From: Bacteroidales bacterium
GTDB taxonomy: Bacteria; Bacteroidota; Bacteroidia; Bacteroidales; Lentimicrobiaceae
Length of the DNA stretch: 26,957 nucleotides
Direction of reading: 5' to 3'
Assembly: GCA_022837485.1 (NCBI GenBank)
Contig: JALHHH010000046.1
Coordinates: forward strand, 1 to 26,957
The notes under the pieces are model-generated. The model made no database searches. It was not told the DNA's origin and saw only the letters and a program-made list of their open reading frames with translations. Below, piece by piece: positions 1 through 8,598 of the stretch. The translations under genes were made by a program, and so were the position numbers. Numbering within the stretch: position 1 is the stretch's first letter; every line of letters begins with the position of its first letter.

Positions 1-239
1 AAAAGTTTGAAGGACTGATTTCATACGGTGCATCGCCGCGGGCAAGCATCAACCTGGCACTGGCTGCGAAAGCCTACGCCTTTATAAAGCGTCGCGGTTA
101 TGTAATTCCTGAAGATGTAAGAGCCGTTGCCCACGACGTGCTAAGGCACCGAATCGGCCTTACTTACGAAGCCGAAGCTGAAAACATCAGCACCAGCGAT
201 ATCATCAACGAAATCCTCAACACCGTTGAGGTTCCCTAA
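1..239 (+). CDS. moxR: MoxR-family AAA+ ATPase, C-terminal end (partial)
   Basis: The window opens inside this gene; about 78 codons and the stop (237-239) are visible. The fragment reads as the C-terminal helical lid domain of a MoxR AAA+ ATPase, with SYGASPRASINLALAAKA early on and then a segment ending VRAVAHDVLRHRIGLTY, both typical of the family. Walker A, Walker B and sensor motifs lie upstream of the window and cannot be checked. MoxR ATPases act in the cytoplasm, apparently as chaperones that mature or activate partners with von Willebrand A domains. The DUF58 gene begins 35 bases downstream and the batA-E genes follow, the classical MoxR-Bat arrangement, which strongly supports the call. 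The fragment is too short to separate MoxR subfamilies. Confidence 0.85.
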   Translation, partial: KFEGLISYGASPRASINLALAAKAYAFIKRRGYVIPEDVRAVAHDVLRHRIGLTYEAEAENISTSDIINEILNTVEVP

Positions 240-274
240 ACTGAAATCTTCAATTACTATTATATCCGGCAAGG

Positions 275-1150
275 ATGGAAACCAGTGAGATCCTGAAAAA
301 GGTACGCAAAATTGAGATCAAATCCCGTGGTCTGTCAAACCAGATATTCTCGGGACAGTATCACAGTGCCTTCAAGGGAAGGGGTATGGCCTTCAGCGAA
401 GTCAGGGAATACCAGTACGGCGACGATATCCGGAACATCGACTGGAACGTAACCGCACGGTTTAACCACCCGTACATCAAAGTTTTTGATGAGGAAAGAG
501 AACTTACCGTTACCCTGCTTATCGATGTGAGCGGATCCAATGAATTCGGAAGCCGGCAATGGCTGAAAGAGGAGATGATGACGGAAATTGCTGCCGTACT
601 TGCCTTCTCGGCTCTGCAAAACAACGATAAAGTGGGAGTGATTTTTTTCAGTGACCGCATCGAAAAATTCATCCCTCCCAAGAAAGGCCTATCACACAAC
701 CTGCGGATAATCAGGGAGCTGTTAGACTTTAAACCAATAAGTCAGAAAACCAACATCGCGGAAGCGCTGCGTTTTCTTACCAATGCAATGAAAAAACGAT
801 GCACCGCATTTCTGATTTCCGACTTTATGGATCAGGGATTTGAAGATGCCCTGAAAATCGCCGGCCGCAAACACGACCTGGCAGCCATTCATATCGTGGA
901 CGAACGCGACTACTCGCTTCCAAATATGGGTCTGGCAAGGCTGTATTCAAAAGAAGCAGGAAAGTCCATATGGGTCGATACTGCCAGCCGGAACGTACGC
1001 AATGCTTTCGCGGCGGAAGGTGCAAAACATCTGCAGCAGCTGGAACAGGCATTTCGCCGCAGTGGAGTGGATGTTGCCCGTATGCGGACCGGCCAGGATT
1101 ACGTTAAACCGCTTATAAACCTGTTCAAAGCCAGGGAATCGAGAAGATAA
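275..1150 (+). CDS. DUF58 / von Willebrand A-like protein of the Bat operon
   Basis: A 291-residue soluble protein with no signal peptide or membrane segment. The DUF58 signature lies around residues 35-75 (GRGMAFSEVREYQYGDDIRN, then DWN and H65). It is followed by a MIDAS-type DVSGS motif at residues 84-88, which in this fold coordinates a divalent metal. In Bacteroidota this gene sits between moxR and the bat genes, as here. The exact biochemical role is not established; it is presumed to act on the cytoplasmic side as a partner of MoxR and the Bat membrane proteins. The ATG at 275 gives the family's expected N-terminus and lies 35 bases after the moxR stop, which implies cotranscription. 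Length is normal for the family. Confidence 0.9.
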   Translation: METSEILKKVRKIEIKSRGLSNQIFSGQYHSAFKGRGMAFSEVREYQYGDDIRNIDWNVTARFNHPYIKVFDEERELTVTLLIDVSGSNEFGSRQWLKEEMMTEIAAVLAFSALQNNDKVGVIFFSDRIEKFIPPKKGLSHNLRIIRELLDFKPISQKTNIAEALRFLTNAMKKRCTAFLISDFMDQGFEDALKIAGRKHDLAAIHIVDERDYSLPNMGLARLYSKEAGKSIWVDTASRNVRNAFAAEGAKHLQQLEQAFRRSGVDVARMRTGQDYVKPLINLFKARESRR

Positions 1151-1167
1151 ACGCGTATTGATACAGG

Positions 1168-2181
1168 ATGGAAAGAATGGTAAAACATACTCATTTTCGA
1201 AAATCAGCCAATACAGCGTTCACCGCACTTTGGTTACTGATGGTGCCTTTCTATGCTGTTGCCCAGAAAGCCATTCCCGATACCAGCCGGTTTTTGATCG
1301 GACAACAGGTAAAACTGACGCTTGAACTGGAGGTGAACAAAGGCGACAGGGTTAACTGGCCATCCCTGAACGATACACTGACAAAAAGTGTAGAGATAAT
1401 TTCAAAAGGCCTGGTAGATACGCTCACCACTCCGGATAACCGGATCAGACTGACTCAGGAGCTTCTTATAACCTCATTCGATACAGGATTTCAGGTTATT
1501 CCACCGATTCCTTTCGGTGTAAGTACTGCGGGAAGCGGTGAAACTACCGAGCTTTTCTCCCCCGCCGGACTGCTGGAAGTTCTGAACGTACAAGTTGATA
1601 TGGCAGGAGACATAAAAGATCTGAAGCCGGTGATGAAAGCACCTTACACCCTCAGGGATTTCATACCTTATCTCCTGATGCTTCTCGGACTGATGCTGCT
1701 GGGACTGCTGATCTGGTTCTACATCCGCAACCGCAGGCAGAACAAACCGCTGATAAAATTACCCTCAAAACCCCAGCCTCTCCCCCACCAGGTTGCCATC
1801 GCAGGTCTGGAAGAACTCAAGCGCGAACAATTATGGCAAAAAGGGCAGGTTAAAGAATACCATTCCCGTTTAACGGATATTCTACGCACCTATTTTGAAG
1901 CCCGCTTCGGGGTAGATGCACCGGAGATGACTTCGGATGAAATAGCCGATGCCATGAAAGATCACCTGTCCGATAAGGAACGGATGGCCGATCTGAAAAA
2001 TATATTATCGATGGCGGATATGGCAAAATTTGCCAAAGCACGCCCCATGGGAGCCGACAATGAACTAAGTATGACACTGGCTTTATCGATTGTAAGCAGC
2101 ACCATCCCGCTGCCGGTACGCAAAGAAAATCCTGCCACCGGATCTTCCGGCAGTGAAACCGATTCGAACAAAAACCGCTGA
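1168..2181 (+). CDS. BatD-like membrane protein of the Bat operon
   Basis: A 337-residue protein with a signal peptide (hydrophobic core about residues 18-32, ending AVAQ), an extracytoplasmic beta-rich part, one membrane helix at about 163-185 (YLLMLLGLMLLGLLIWFYI) and a cytoplasmic C-terminal domain. That domain (LRTYFEARFGV, EMTSDEI, then ADMAKFAKA) resembles the C-terminus of BatD in this same operon (LWGYISDKFNI ... NNCEFARFAPG), so the two look like relatives of different length. Bacteroidota moxR-bat operons often carry such a gene between the DUF58 gene and batA, usually annotated as hypothetical. Its function is unknown; position and architecture suggest an envelope component of the Bat complex. 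A second in-frame ATG at 1177 (MVKHTHF) is an equally good start. The stop is 5 bases before batA. Confidence 0.8.
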   Translation: MERMVKHTHFRKSANTAFTALWLLMVPFYAVAQKAIPDTSRFLIGQQVKLTLELEVNKGDRVNWPSLNDTLTKSVEIISKGLVDTLTTPDNRIRLTQELLITSFDTGFQVIPPIPFGVSTAGSGETTELFSPAGLLEVLNVQVDMAGDIKDLKPVMKAPYTLRDFIPYLLMLLGLMLLGLLIWFYIRNRRQNKPLIKLPSKPQPLPHQVAIAGLEELKREQLWQKGQVKEYHSRLTDILRTYFEARFGVDAPEMTSDEIADAMKDHLSDKERMADLKNILSMADMAKFAKARPMGADNELSMTLALSIVSSTIPLPVRKENPATGSSGSETDSNKNR

Positions 2182-2186
2182 AAACC

Positions 2187-3182
2187 ATGTTTGAGCATCT
2201 GAAACTTGCGAATCCCGAGGCCTTGTACCTGCTGCTGCTGATACCGGCAGCCATTGCCTGGTACTGGTTCCGCGGCGCCGATACCAGAGCCAGGCTGCAG
2301 GTAAGCGGCATTGAAGCCTTTAAAGCCGGGAGAAAGACGTTACGCATCCGACTGCGCCACAGCCAGTTTATACTGAAAGTCCTTGCTTTCTCTCTGCTGG
2401 TTGTCGCTCTCGCCCGACCCCAGTCGAGCAGCTCAAAACAAAACGTCAGCGTTGAAGGCATCGATATAGTACTGGCGATGGACATCTCGGGAAGTATGCT
2501 TGCGGAAGATTTTAAGCCCAACCGGCTGGCCGTTGCCAAAGATGTTGCCGCAGAATTTATCAGAGGACGCATCAGCGACCGTATCGGACTGGTAGTATTC
2601 AGTGGAGAAAGTTTTACCCAGTGCCCGCTTACAACCGATCACGGCATACTGCTGAACCTTCTGGATGAAATTAAAAGCGGGATGATAGAAGACGGAACGG
2701 CTATAGGCGACGGACTTGCAACTGCGGTGAGCCGGCTCAAGGAAAGTGAAGCCGTAAGCAAGGTTATCATTCTGCTTACCGACGGAGAAAACAACCGCGG
2801 ATTCATCGACCCGGTTTCTGCTGCTGAAATTGCCAGGGTATTCGGATTACGGGTTTATACCATCGGGGTAGGAACCATTGGAATGGCGCCGTATCCAGTA
2901 CAAACCCCTTTCGGGATGCAATACCAGCAGATGGAGGTCAGGATCGACGAGCCTCTTATGCAGCAGATTGCCGAAATGACTAATGGAAAATACTTCCGGG
3001 CTACCAACGCAGGAAAGCTCAGAGATATTTACCGGGAAATAGACCAGCTCGAAAAATCGAAGGTGGACGTTACCGAATTCCGGAAGAAAAAGGAGGAGTT
3101 CCTGCCGTTTGTACTTGCAGCTCTTGTTCTATTGCTGGCCGATTTCATTCTGGGCATAAGCATTTTCAGGAAATTTCCCTGA
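2187..3182 (+). CDS. batA: BatA, membrane-anchored von Willebrand A protein
   Basis: A 331-residue protein with two N-terminal membrane helices (about residues 12-28 and 61-77), a periplasm-facing or membrane-proximal vWA domain and a C-terminal helix near 308-330. The MIDAS motif DISGS is at residues 99-103, with the later CPLTTDHG and LTDGENN segments that complete the metal site. Length and architecture match BatA of the Bacteroides aerotolerance operon. BatA and BatB are thought to form a membrane complex with BatC and BatE that MoxR acts on, supporting growth under oxidative or envelope stress. The ATG at 2187 is 5 bases after the preceding stop, so the genes are almost certainly cotranscribed. 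Confidence 0.92.
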   Translation: MFEHLKLANPEALYLLLLIPAAIAWYWFRGADTRARLQVSGIEAFKAGRKTLRIRLRHSQFILKVLAFSLLVVALARPQSSSSKQNVSVEGIDIVLAMDISGSMLAEDFKPNRLAVAKDVAAEFIRGRISDRIGLVVFSGESFTQCPLTTDHGILLNLLDEIKSGMIEDGTAIGDGLATAVSRLKESEAVSKVIILLTDGENNRGFIDPVSAAEIARVFGLRVYTIGVGTIGMAPYPVQTPFGMQYQQMEVRIDEPLMQQIAEMTNGKYFRATNAGKLRDIYREIDQLEKSKVDVTEFRKKKEEFLPFVLAALVLLLADFILGISIFRKFP

Positions 3183-3211
3183 TGGAGTTATATTAACTAA
3201 CCGTATTCATC

Positions 3212-4258
3212 ATGTTTAGATTTGAACATCCGGAATACCTCAACCTGTTTATCCTGCTGCCGTTGCTGCTGGCCGGGTATCTTTTGTACCTGCGCTGGAA
3301 AAAGCAGTCGGCAATAAGATACGGAGATCCGGCAGTTATCCGGAGGCTGATGCCGGATGTGTCGGGCATCCGGTCGCATATACACTTCATTCTGTTGCTT
3401 TTAACGTTTGTATCCGCAATACTGACATTGTCAAATCCGCAAATAGGCTCGCGCATTGAAAAAGTTCAGCGCAAGGGAGTCGACCTGGTAATAGCCCTTG
3501 ATGTTTCGAACAGCATGCTGGCACAGGACATTCAGCCAAATCGCATCGAACGGGCAAAACAATCCATATCCAGGCTCATCGACGAGCTGGAGAATGATCG
3601 TATCGGACTTATCGTCTTTGCAGGCAAAGCGTACAACCAGCTGCCCATCACCACCGACTATGGAGCAGCCAAGCTGATGCTTTCAACCGTTAAGCCCGAC
3701 CTTGTCCCGGTTCAGGGAACAGCCATTGGTCAGGCAATAGAAATGGCTATGGCATCGTTTAAGAGTGAGGAATCGGGCAAAGCCATCGTTATCATCACCG
3801 ACGGCGAGAATCATGAAGACGATGCCGTTGGCCGGGCGAAGGAAGCCGCTGCAGCCGGCATACGGGTATATACGATTGGAATGGGGCTTGCCGATGGCGC
3901 ACCGATACCAATTTATCGCGACAACCAGCAGGTAGGATTTAAAAAAGACCGCAGCGGCAGCACCGTTATAACACGTTTGGATGAAGCGATGTTGCAGCAG
4001 ATTGCGGAAGCCGGCAACGGCATATATGTTCGTGCAAACAATACCCAGGCGGGACTCAGAAAAGTTTTTGAGGAGATCAGTAAACTGGAACAGAACACCT
4101 ACGACACAATGAACTACTCGGAATACGACGACCGTTTTCAATACTTTGCAGGTCTGGCAATCTTTTTGATGACTCTCAACTTCATGCTCAATGAACGCAA
4201 AAGCCGCTGGGCAGGAAAATTTCAGCTTTTCAAACCGGAACAAACTCTCAGGCGATGA
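3212..4258 (+). CDS. batB: BatB, membrane-anchored von Willebrand A protein
   Basis: A 348-residue paralogue of BatA with the same layout: helices at about 11-27 and 57-73, a vWA domain with MIDAS motif DVSNS at residues 97-101, the TTDYG and ITDGENH segments, and a membrane helix near 308-325 before a basic cytoplasmic tail. In the third small position the MIDAS has N instead of the G seen in BatA, which still fits DxSxS. The stop codon overlaps the start of batC in an ATGA at 4255-4258, so the two are probably translationally coupled, consistent with BatB and BatC being made as partners. Length is usual for the family. Confidence 0.92.
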   Translation: MFRFEHPEYLNLFILLPLLLAGYLLYLRWKKQSAIRYGDPAVIRRLMPDVSGIRSHIHFILLLLTFVSAILTLSNPQIGSRIEKVQRKGVDLVIALDVSNSMLAQDIQPNRIERAKQSISRLIDELENDRIGLIVFAGKAYNQLPITTDYGAAKLMLSTVKPDLVPVQGTAIGQAIEMAMASFKSEESGKAIVIITDGENHEDDAVGRAKEAAAAGIRVYTIGMGLADGAPIPIYRDNQQVGFKKDRSGSTVITRLDEAMLQQIAEAGNGIYVRANNTQAGLRKVFEEISKLEQNTYDTMNYSEYDDRFQYFAGLAIFLMTLNFMLNERKSRWAGKFQLFKPEQTLRR

Positions 4259-4944
4259 AGAACTATTTGATTTTACCTTTGCTTTTGCTGTTCTGGATTC
4301 CTTCGGTTGCCCAGAAAGAAAATTCATTTATCCGTCAGGGAAACCGGCAATACAACGACGGCAAATTTAAGGAAGCGGAAATTGATTACCGCAAAGCGCT
4401 GGAACGCACGCCTTCTTCAGCCAGGGGTGCCTTTAACCTTGGCAATGCACTTTACCGTCAGGAGAACTATGAAGATGCGGAACGCAACTTTATTAATGCC
4501 GCCGGACAAATCAATGCCTCAGACCCTGCAACGCGTGCAGGTGCTTTCCATAATCTGGGGAATGCGTACCTCAAAGCCGAAAAATATAACGAAAGCATTC
4601 AGGCATTCAGGCAGGCATTGCGGCTGAACCCGTCGGACGACGAAACGCGCTATAACCTGGCCTATGCGATGCGCAAACTGAGCGAACAGCAGCAACAGCA
4701 ACAGCAGAAAGGCGACAACGATCGCAAGGATGACAATAAAGATCAGAAAGATCAGCAAAACAGCAATGAGAATCAGGAGCAGCAGGATCAGCAGCAACAG
4801 CAGCAACAGCAAAAGCCACAAATCTCAAAACAGGATGCCGAACGAATGCTTCAGGCACTGAAAAACGACGAACAGAAAACACTGGATAAGGTCAACCAGC
4901 AAAAGGCAAAAGCAAGCCCGGTGCAGGTTGAAAAAGACTGGTAG
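4255..4944 (+). CDS. batC: BatC, periplasmic TPR protein with Gln-rich tail
   Basis: A 229-residue exported protein. Residues 1-20 are a signal peptide ending SVAQ. TPR repeats follow at about 23-56, 57-90 and 94-133 (FNLGNALYRQENYEDAERNF and HNLGNAYLKAEKYNESIQAF are typical A/B helix pairs). Residues 144-188 are low complexity, with two runs of glutamine separated by an Asp/Lys/Asn stretch. The last residues, VEKDW, match the end commonly seen in BatC proteins. TPR domains bind other proteins, so BatC is likely an adaptor between BatA/BatB and BatD/BatE in the periplasm. Its ATG overlaps the batB stop by 4 bases. The CAG/CAA runs are a plausible site of repeat-length variation. Confidence 0.9.
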   Translation: MKNYLILPLLLLFWIPSVAQKENSFIRQGNRQYNDGKFKEAEIDYRKALERTPSSARGAFNLGNALYRQENYEDAERNFINAAGQINASDPATRAGAFHNLGNAYLKAEKYNESIQAFRQALRLNPSDDETRYNLAYAMRKLSEQQQQQQQKGDNDRKDDNKDQKDQQNSNENQEQQDQQQQQQQQKPQISKQDAERMLQALKNDEQKTLDKVNQQKAKASPVQVEKDW

Positions 4945-4991
4945 ACCGGCAGTTTTATTTATATTGATAACACAATGCGACAGAAAGGCCA

Positions 4992-6794
4992 ATGAAAAAT
5001 AAGAGAATTTCAGCGTTGAGTGTTTTACTTCTCTGGGTATTTTCAGCCTATGCTCAGCAAATCGACTTCAGAGCTTCGGCAAGGGAGGTTGTGGCTGTTG
5101 GAGACCAGTTCAGGCTTATCTATTCTGTCAACGGCCAGGCTTCGGGATTCAGAGCCCCGGCCATCAAAGACTTCAACATACTTGCCGGACCCAGTCAGTC
5201 GACCGATTATTCTTTCACCTATATACTACAGGCCACTGAAGAAGGAACCTTTACCATACCACCCGCTTCCGTTAACGTGGATGGGAAAAGCTACCAGTCA
5301 AATCCCGTAACCATAAAAGTTGTAAAGGGAAATGCGCCAGCCCAGCAAAATCAGGGGCAGCAATCTCCCAGCCAGCCTGGTGGCGATATAACTGCAAAAG
5401 ACCTCTTTGTAAAGGCATCTGTCAGCAATGCAAATCCCTACCAGGGTGAACAGGTTATTGTTACCTACAAAATCTACACACGCGTTCCCGTTGCAGAATA
5501 CAGCATCACGCGCACACCATCCACCGCCGGCTTCTGGGCTCAGGATCTTATAAAGGATATGTCGAAACTTAACCAGTACCGCGAAACGGTGGAAGGTTTG
5601 GAATACGTGGTTGCAGAAATCAAAAAAGAAGCGCTGTTTGCTCAGAAAAGCGGCAAGCTGGTGATTGAACCCCTTGAGATGGATGTTGTTGCCCAGATTC
5701 AGCGCAAAGCAAGCCGAAGAGGATTCAACGACCCGTTTTTCGACAGCTTTTTTAACGACAGTTTTTTCGGAAGCACCTATCAAAACATAAAAAAGACTAT
5801 ACGCTCGAATCAGTTAAGCATCAACGTTAAGCCTCTTCCGCAGGCCTCCAGGCCAACCGATTTCACCGGAGCCGTCGGCAACTTCAGCATAAGCGGGGCA
5901 GTCGACCGCGAAACGCTGAAGGCGAATGAAGCCATGACTTACAAATTCACCATCACCGGGAAGGGAAACATCAAACTGGTTGAAAAGCCAGCCATAACCT
6001 TTCCCAGTGATTTTGAAGTTTACGACCCCAGGATAACCGACAATATTTCGACATCGGCAACGGGCGTTTCCGGTTCTCGTACATTCGAATACCTGATTAT
6101 CCCAAGAAATCCGGGTGACTTTAAAATCAACGAAGCGCGATTCTCCTATTTCGATCTGACTTCGGGAAGCTTCAAGACCCTGAGTACACCCGGTTATTCC
6201 ATTAAGGTTGGCCGTGGTGAGGGTCAGGACGGAACCCTGGTTACAGGATCCACAAATAAAGAGGATTTTAAATACATAGGATCCGACGTCCGGTTCATTA
6301 AAACCAGTCCGCTAAACTTCAGGCCAGCCGGCACTTACCTTCTAGGCAATGTATTTTTACCGCTATGGATTGCAATTCCTCCTTTTCTTCTTGCTGCATT
6401 TCTGATATTGTGGCGCAATGAGCTCCGGAAGAGAAACAACCTGGCATTGATGCGCAACCGTAAAGCTACACGGGTCGCCCGCAAACGACTTAAAGCCGCC
6501 GAGCATTTTCTGAAACAGCAGAATAGGGATGCATTCTATACCGAGATTTCCAGTGCATTATGGGGATATATCAGCGACAAGTTCAACATTCCGCGGTCAG
6601 CACTTTCTATGGAATCGGTAAATGAAGCGCTTCAGACAAAAGATATTGCGGAAGATTTGATTAAGCAATTTATGGATGCCCTGAATAATTGTGAATTTGC
6701 ACGTTTTGCCCCGGGAGACAAATCCCGTGCAATGGATAACCTCTATCGGCAGGCAATGGATGTTATCAGCCGCACCGAGCAGGAATTAAAGTAA
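4992..6794 (+). CDS. batD: BatD, large envelope protein of the Bat operon
   Basis: A 600-residue protein with a signal peptide (residues 1-21, ending SAYAQ), a long extracytoplasmic part made of several Ig-like beta segments, one membrane helix at about 455-472 (LWIAIPPFLLAAFLILW) and a cytoplasmic C-terminal domain of about 125 residues. The N-terminal part contains the BatD features of an early FNILAGPSQST segment and a Pro/Gln-rich linker near 113-132. A Phe/Asp-rich loop (NDPFFDSFFNDSFFGS) lies near residue 245-260, a common and odd feature of the family. The function is not known in molecular terms; BatD is thought to be the periplasmic scaffold of the Bat complex. It lies 47 bases after batC and 8 bases before batE. 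Confidence 0.9.
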   Translation: MKNKRISALSVLLLWVFSAYAQQIDFRASAREVVAVGDQFRLIYSVNGQASGFRAPAIKDFNILAGPSQSTDYSFTYILQATEEGTFTIPPASVNVDGKSYQSNPVTIKVVKGNAPAQQNQGQQSPSQPGGDITAKDLFVKASVSNANPYQGEQVIVTYKIYTRVPVAEYSITRTPSTAGFWAQDLIKDMSKLNQYRETVEGLEYVVAEIKKEALFAQKSGKLVIEPLEMDVVAQIQRKASRRGFNDPFFDSFFNDSFFGSTYQNIKKTIRSNQLSINVKPLPQASRPTDFTGAVGNFSISGAVDRETLKANEAMTYKFTITGKGNIKLVEKPAITFPSDFEVYDPRITDNISTSATGVSGSRTFEYLIIPRNPGDFKINEARFSYFDLTSGSFKTLSTPGYSIKVGRGEGQDGTLVTGSTNKEDFKYIGSDVRFIKTSPLNFRPAGTYLLGNVFLPLWIAIPPFLLAAFLILWRNELRKRNNLALMRNRKATRVARKRLKAAEHFLKQQNRDAFYTEISSALWGYISDKFNIPRSALSMESVNEALQTKDIAEDLIKQFMDALNNCEFARFAPGDKSRAMDNLYRQAMDVISRTEQELK

Positions 6795-6802
6795 ACAGCT
6801 TA

Positions 6803-7576
6803 ATGCAAAACATGAGAAACATGAAGATTAAAATACTCAGCATTCTGTTTTTCACAGGATTAAGCCTGTTACTTCAGGCCAGCCCTCAGGAGGATTTTGA
6901 AAAAGCCAATAAGGCTTACATGGCAGGCTTTTATGAAAATGCAGCCAGTCTGTATGAAAAAATACTTGAATCGGGTATGGATGCACCCGATCTCTACTAC
7001 AACCTGGGGAATGCGTATTTTAAAATGAACGACATCCCTTCGGCCATTCTCAATTATGAACGGGCACTGAAATACGATCCGGGAAATGAAGATTACCAGT
7101 ATAATCTGAGAGTTGCCAACAGCAAGATTGTAGACAAGATCGACGTTTTGCCGGAATTGTTTTACAAACGGTGGTGGAATAATTTAAAAATCGTTCTTTC
7201 ACCAGATGGATGGGCACTTATGGCATTGATCTCCTTTGTATTCATTTTTATAAGCATTGCGGTATTTTTCCTTGCTCGCAGCATACAGACCCGGAAATTT
7301 ATCTTTGCCGCCGGTCTTGTTTTACTATTCATTCACGTAATCTCGGGCATCATTGCCTTGCAAACCTTCAGGGAGGCAAAAAATCAAAAAACAGCCATCA
7401 TTTTCACCCCTACACTGCCGGTCAAGAGTTCTCCGGACGAGAGCAGCATCGACCTTTTTGTAATACATGAAGGACTTAAAGTCACCATTCTGGACCGTAT
7501 CGGCGAATGGCACGAAATCCGAATAGCCAACGGCAGCAAGGGATGGGTGGAAGCATCCCACCTTAAACCTGTCTGA
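6803..7576 (+). CDS. batE: BatE, TPR and SH3-domain membrane protein
   Basis: A 257-residue protein with a signal peptide, two TPR units at about 30-95 (DLYYNLGNAYFKMNDIPSA), two membrane helices at about 137-158 and 167-187, and a C-terminal bacterial SH3 domain from about 198 to the end (TLPVKSSPDESS ... HEGLKVTILDRIGEWHEIRI ... GSKGWVEASHL). SH3b domains in exported proteins often bind peptides or cell wall. With both ends outside the cytoplasm, BatE is a likely docking partner for BatC. Three in-frame ATGs (6803, 6812, 6821) precede the signal sequence; the last, giving MKIKILS, makes the cleanest signal peptide, so the true start is uncertain by up to 6 codons. Last gene of the Bat operon. 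Confidence 0.9.
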   Translation: MQNMRNMKIKILSILFFTGLSLLLQASPQEDFEKANKAYMAGFYENAASLYEKILESGMDAPDLYYNLGNAYFKMNDIPSAILNYERALKYDPGNEDYQYNLRVANSKIVDKIDVLPELFYKRWWNNLKIVLSPDGWALMALISFVFIFISIAVFFLARSIQTRKFIFAAGLVLLFIHVISGIIALQTFREAKNQKTAIIFTPTLPVKSSPDESSIDLFVIHEGLKVTILDRIGEWHEIRIANGSKGWVEASHLKPV

Positions 7577-7718
7577 CTTCCTGTTCGAAAAGACCTTTCT
7601 GGCCCCAGCACAGCGCGGCCCCGGCTGACTCTGAAGTTGCAAAAAGCAAGGGTCTGCGTTATGCAAGTTCTGACGGTAAATGGTAATGATTTTAGGACAA
7701 TCGGGTAATTTCAGCATA
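7577..7718. other. Gap between the Bat operon and the next transcription unit
   Basis: About 140 bases without a gene or a clear intrinsic terminator. The Bat operon presumably ends here, because a new promoter follows at 7719-7748. Confidence 0.4.
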
Positions 7719-7748
7719 TTGACAGAACGGAATTTATGCTTATATTTA
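7719..7748 (+). promoter_or_regulatory. Bacteroidota-type promoter for the TonB-domain gene
   Basis: TTG at 7719-7721 is followed after 19 bases by TATATTTA at 7741-7748. This fits the Bacteroidota sigma-ABfr pattern (TTTG at -33, TAnnTTTG at -7) with one mismatch in the -7 box. Transcription would begin near 7755, downstream of the longest possible start (7680) of the next ORF, so the site also favours translation from the ATG at 7767. Confidence 0.5.
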
Positions 7749-7766
7749 CTCGAAATCTGCACAAGG

Positions 7767-8570
7767 ATGCATCGGCTGGCTGCTATTTTCAGTATCATAA
7801 TTTTCACGTACAGCGCTCATTGTCAAGAGCGCACCCCAACTCAGCCGGTTGGGGGAAAAGCACAATTAAGGCATTTCACCGAGCAGGAACTGATATACCC
7901 CGAAGAATGCCTGCAGGCCGGTATAGAAGGAGTAGTAACCATTGCCTACCGGATTTCTGAAAAAGGACAAGTTGAACACGTCAGATTTCATGAAAAATCA
8001 GACCCCCTGTTTAACCTGGAGGCGATGCATATTTTCCGGATGATTGAGTGGGAGCCGGCACGTGTAGCCGGCGTTCCCGCAGGTGATTCCGGATTCCTCG
8101 ACATCGACTTCAACATACGGAGGTACAACAGGCTGAGCAAGCAGCGCGGCTATACATCGCACTACTATCCCTTTGAACCAATCGACACTTCCGGGGTTAT
8201 TCACGACTATAAGAACCTGGAGACTGCACCTTTCCCGGTTTTCCGGAACGACAAGATCAATCTGGCCGCTTTTATTGCAGCGAACCTGGTCTATCCGGAA
8301 GCGGCAATACGGCAAAGTCTGAGCGGGACCGTTAAGGTGGGTTTCATTGTTGAGCCACATGGCCGGCCTTCTAACATCTCAATTCTGAATTCGCTGGGTG
8401 CCGGCTGCAATGAAGAGGCCATCCGCCTGGTAAGAATGATAAAATGGATGCCGGGGACCATCGGGCATAAAGCCGTGCGGACACGAATGAGCATATCCAT
8501 TAATTTTATGCTCGACCAAAGTCCAGACGGCATTTACAGACCCAATATTAAATCGAGTTACGGAGGATAA
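7767..8570 (+). CDS. Exported protein with two tandem TonB C-terminal domains
   Basis: From the ATG at 7767 the product has 267 residues: a signal peptide or short anchor (MHRLAAIFSIIIFTYSAHCQ), a first TonB_C-like domain at about 30-120 (YPEECLQAGIEGVVTIAYRI ... EWEPARVAGVPA) and a second at about 160-250 (YPEAAIRQSLSGTVKVGFIV ... KWMPGTIGHKAVRTRMSISI). TonB C-terminal domains contact TonB-dependent outer-membrane receptors. Here the Pro-rich spacer of a classical TonB is absent, so it may be a periplasmic accessory or a gating partner rather than the main energy transducer; that is inference. The reading frame is open back to an ATG at 7680, but that lies upstream of the predicted transcription start and adds no signal-like sequence. 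Confidence 0.75.
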   Translation: MHRLAAIFSIIIFTYSAHCQERTPTQPVGGKAQLRHFTEQELIYPEECLQAGIEGVVTIAYRISEKGQVEHVRFHEKSDPLFNLEAMHIFRMIEWEPARVAGVPAGDSGFLDIDFNIRRYNRLSKQRGYTSHYYPFEPIDTSGVIHDYKNLETAPFPVFRNDKINLAAFIAANLVYPEAAIRQSLSGTVKVGFIVEPHGRPSNISILNSLGAGCNEEAIRLVRMIKWMPGTIGHKAVRTRMSISINFMLDQSPDGIYRPNIKSSYGG

Positions 8571-8598
8571 TCAATTAATAACCATCAAGAACCAAACT

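Noticed and set aside
1850..2572. Long minus-strand frame of 240 codons.
   Set aside because: It lies opposite batA and the BatD-like gene, which are clearly coding. Its translation has low-complexity, non-protein-like composition.
4519..4821. Minus-strand frame with a long Leu-rich run that looks like a membrane protein.
   Set aside because: The Leu run is the complement of the CAG/CAA glutamine repeats of batC.
7680..7766. Longer start of the TonB-domain gene at 7680 (29 extra codons).
   Set aside because: It precedes the predicted transcription start near 7755 and would bury the signal peptide; 7767 is preferred.
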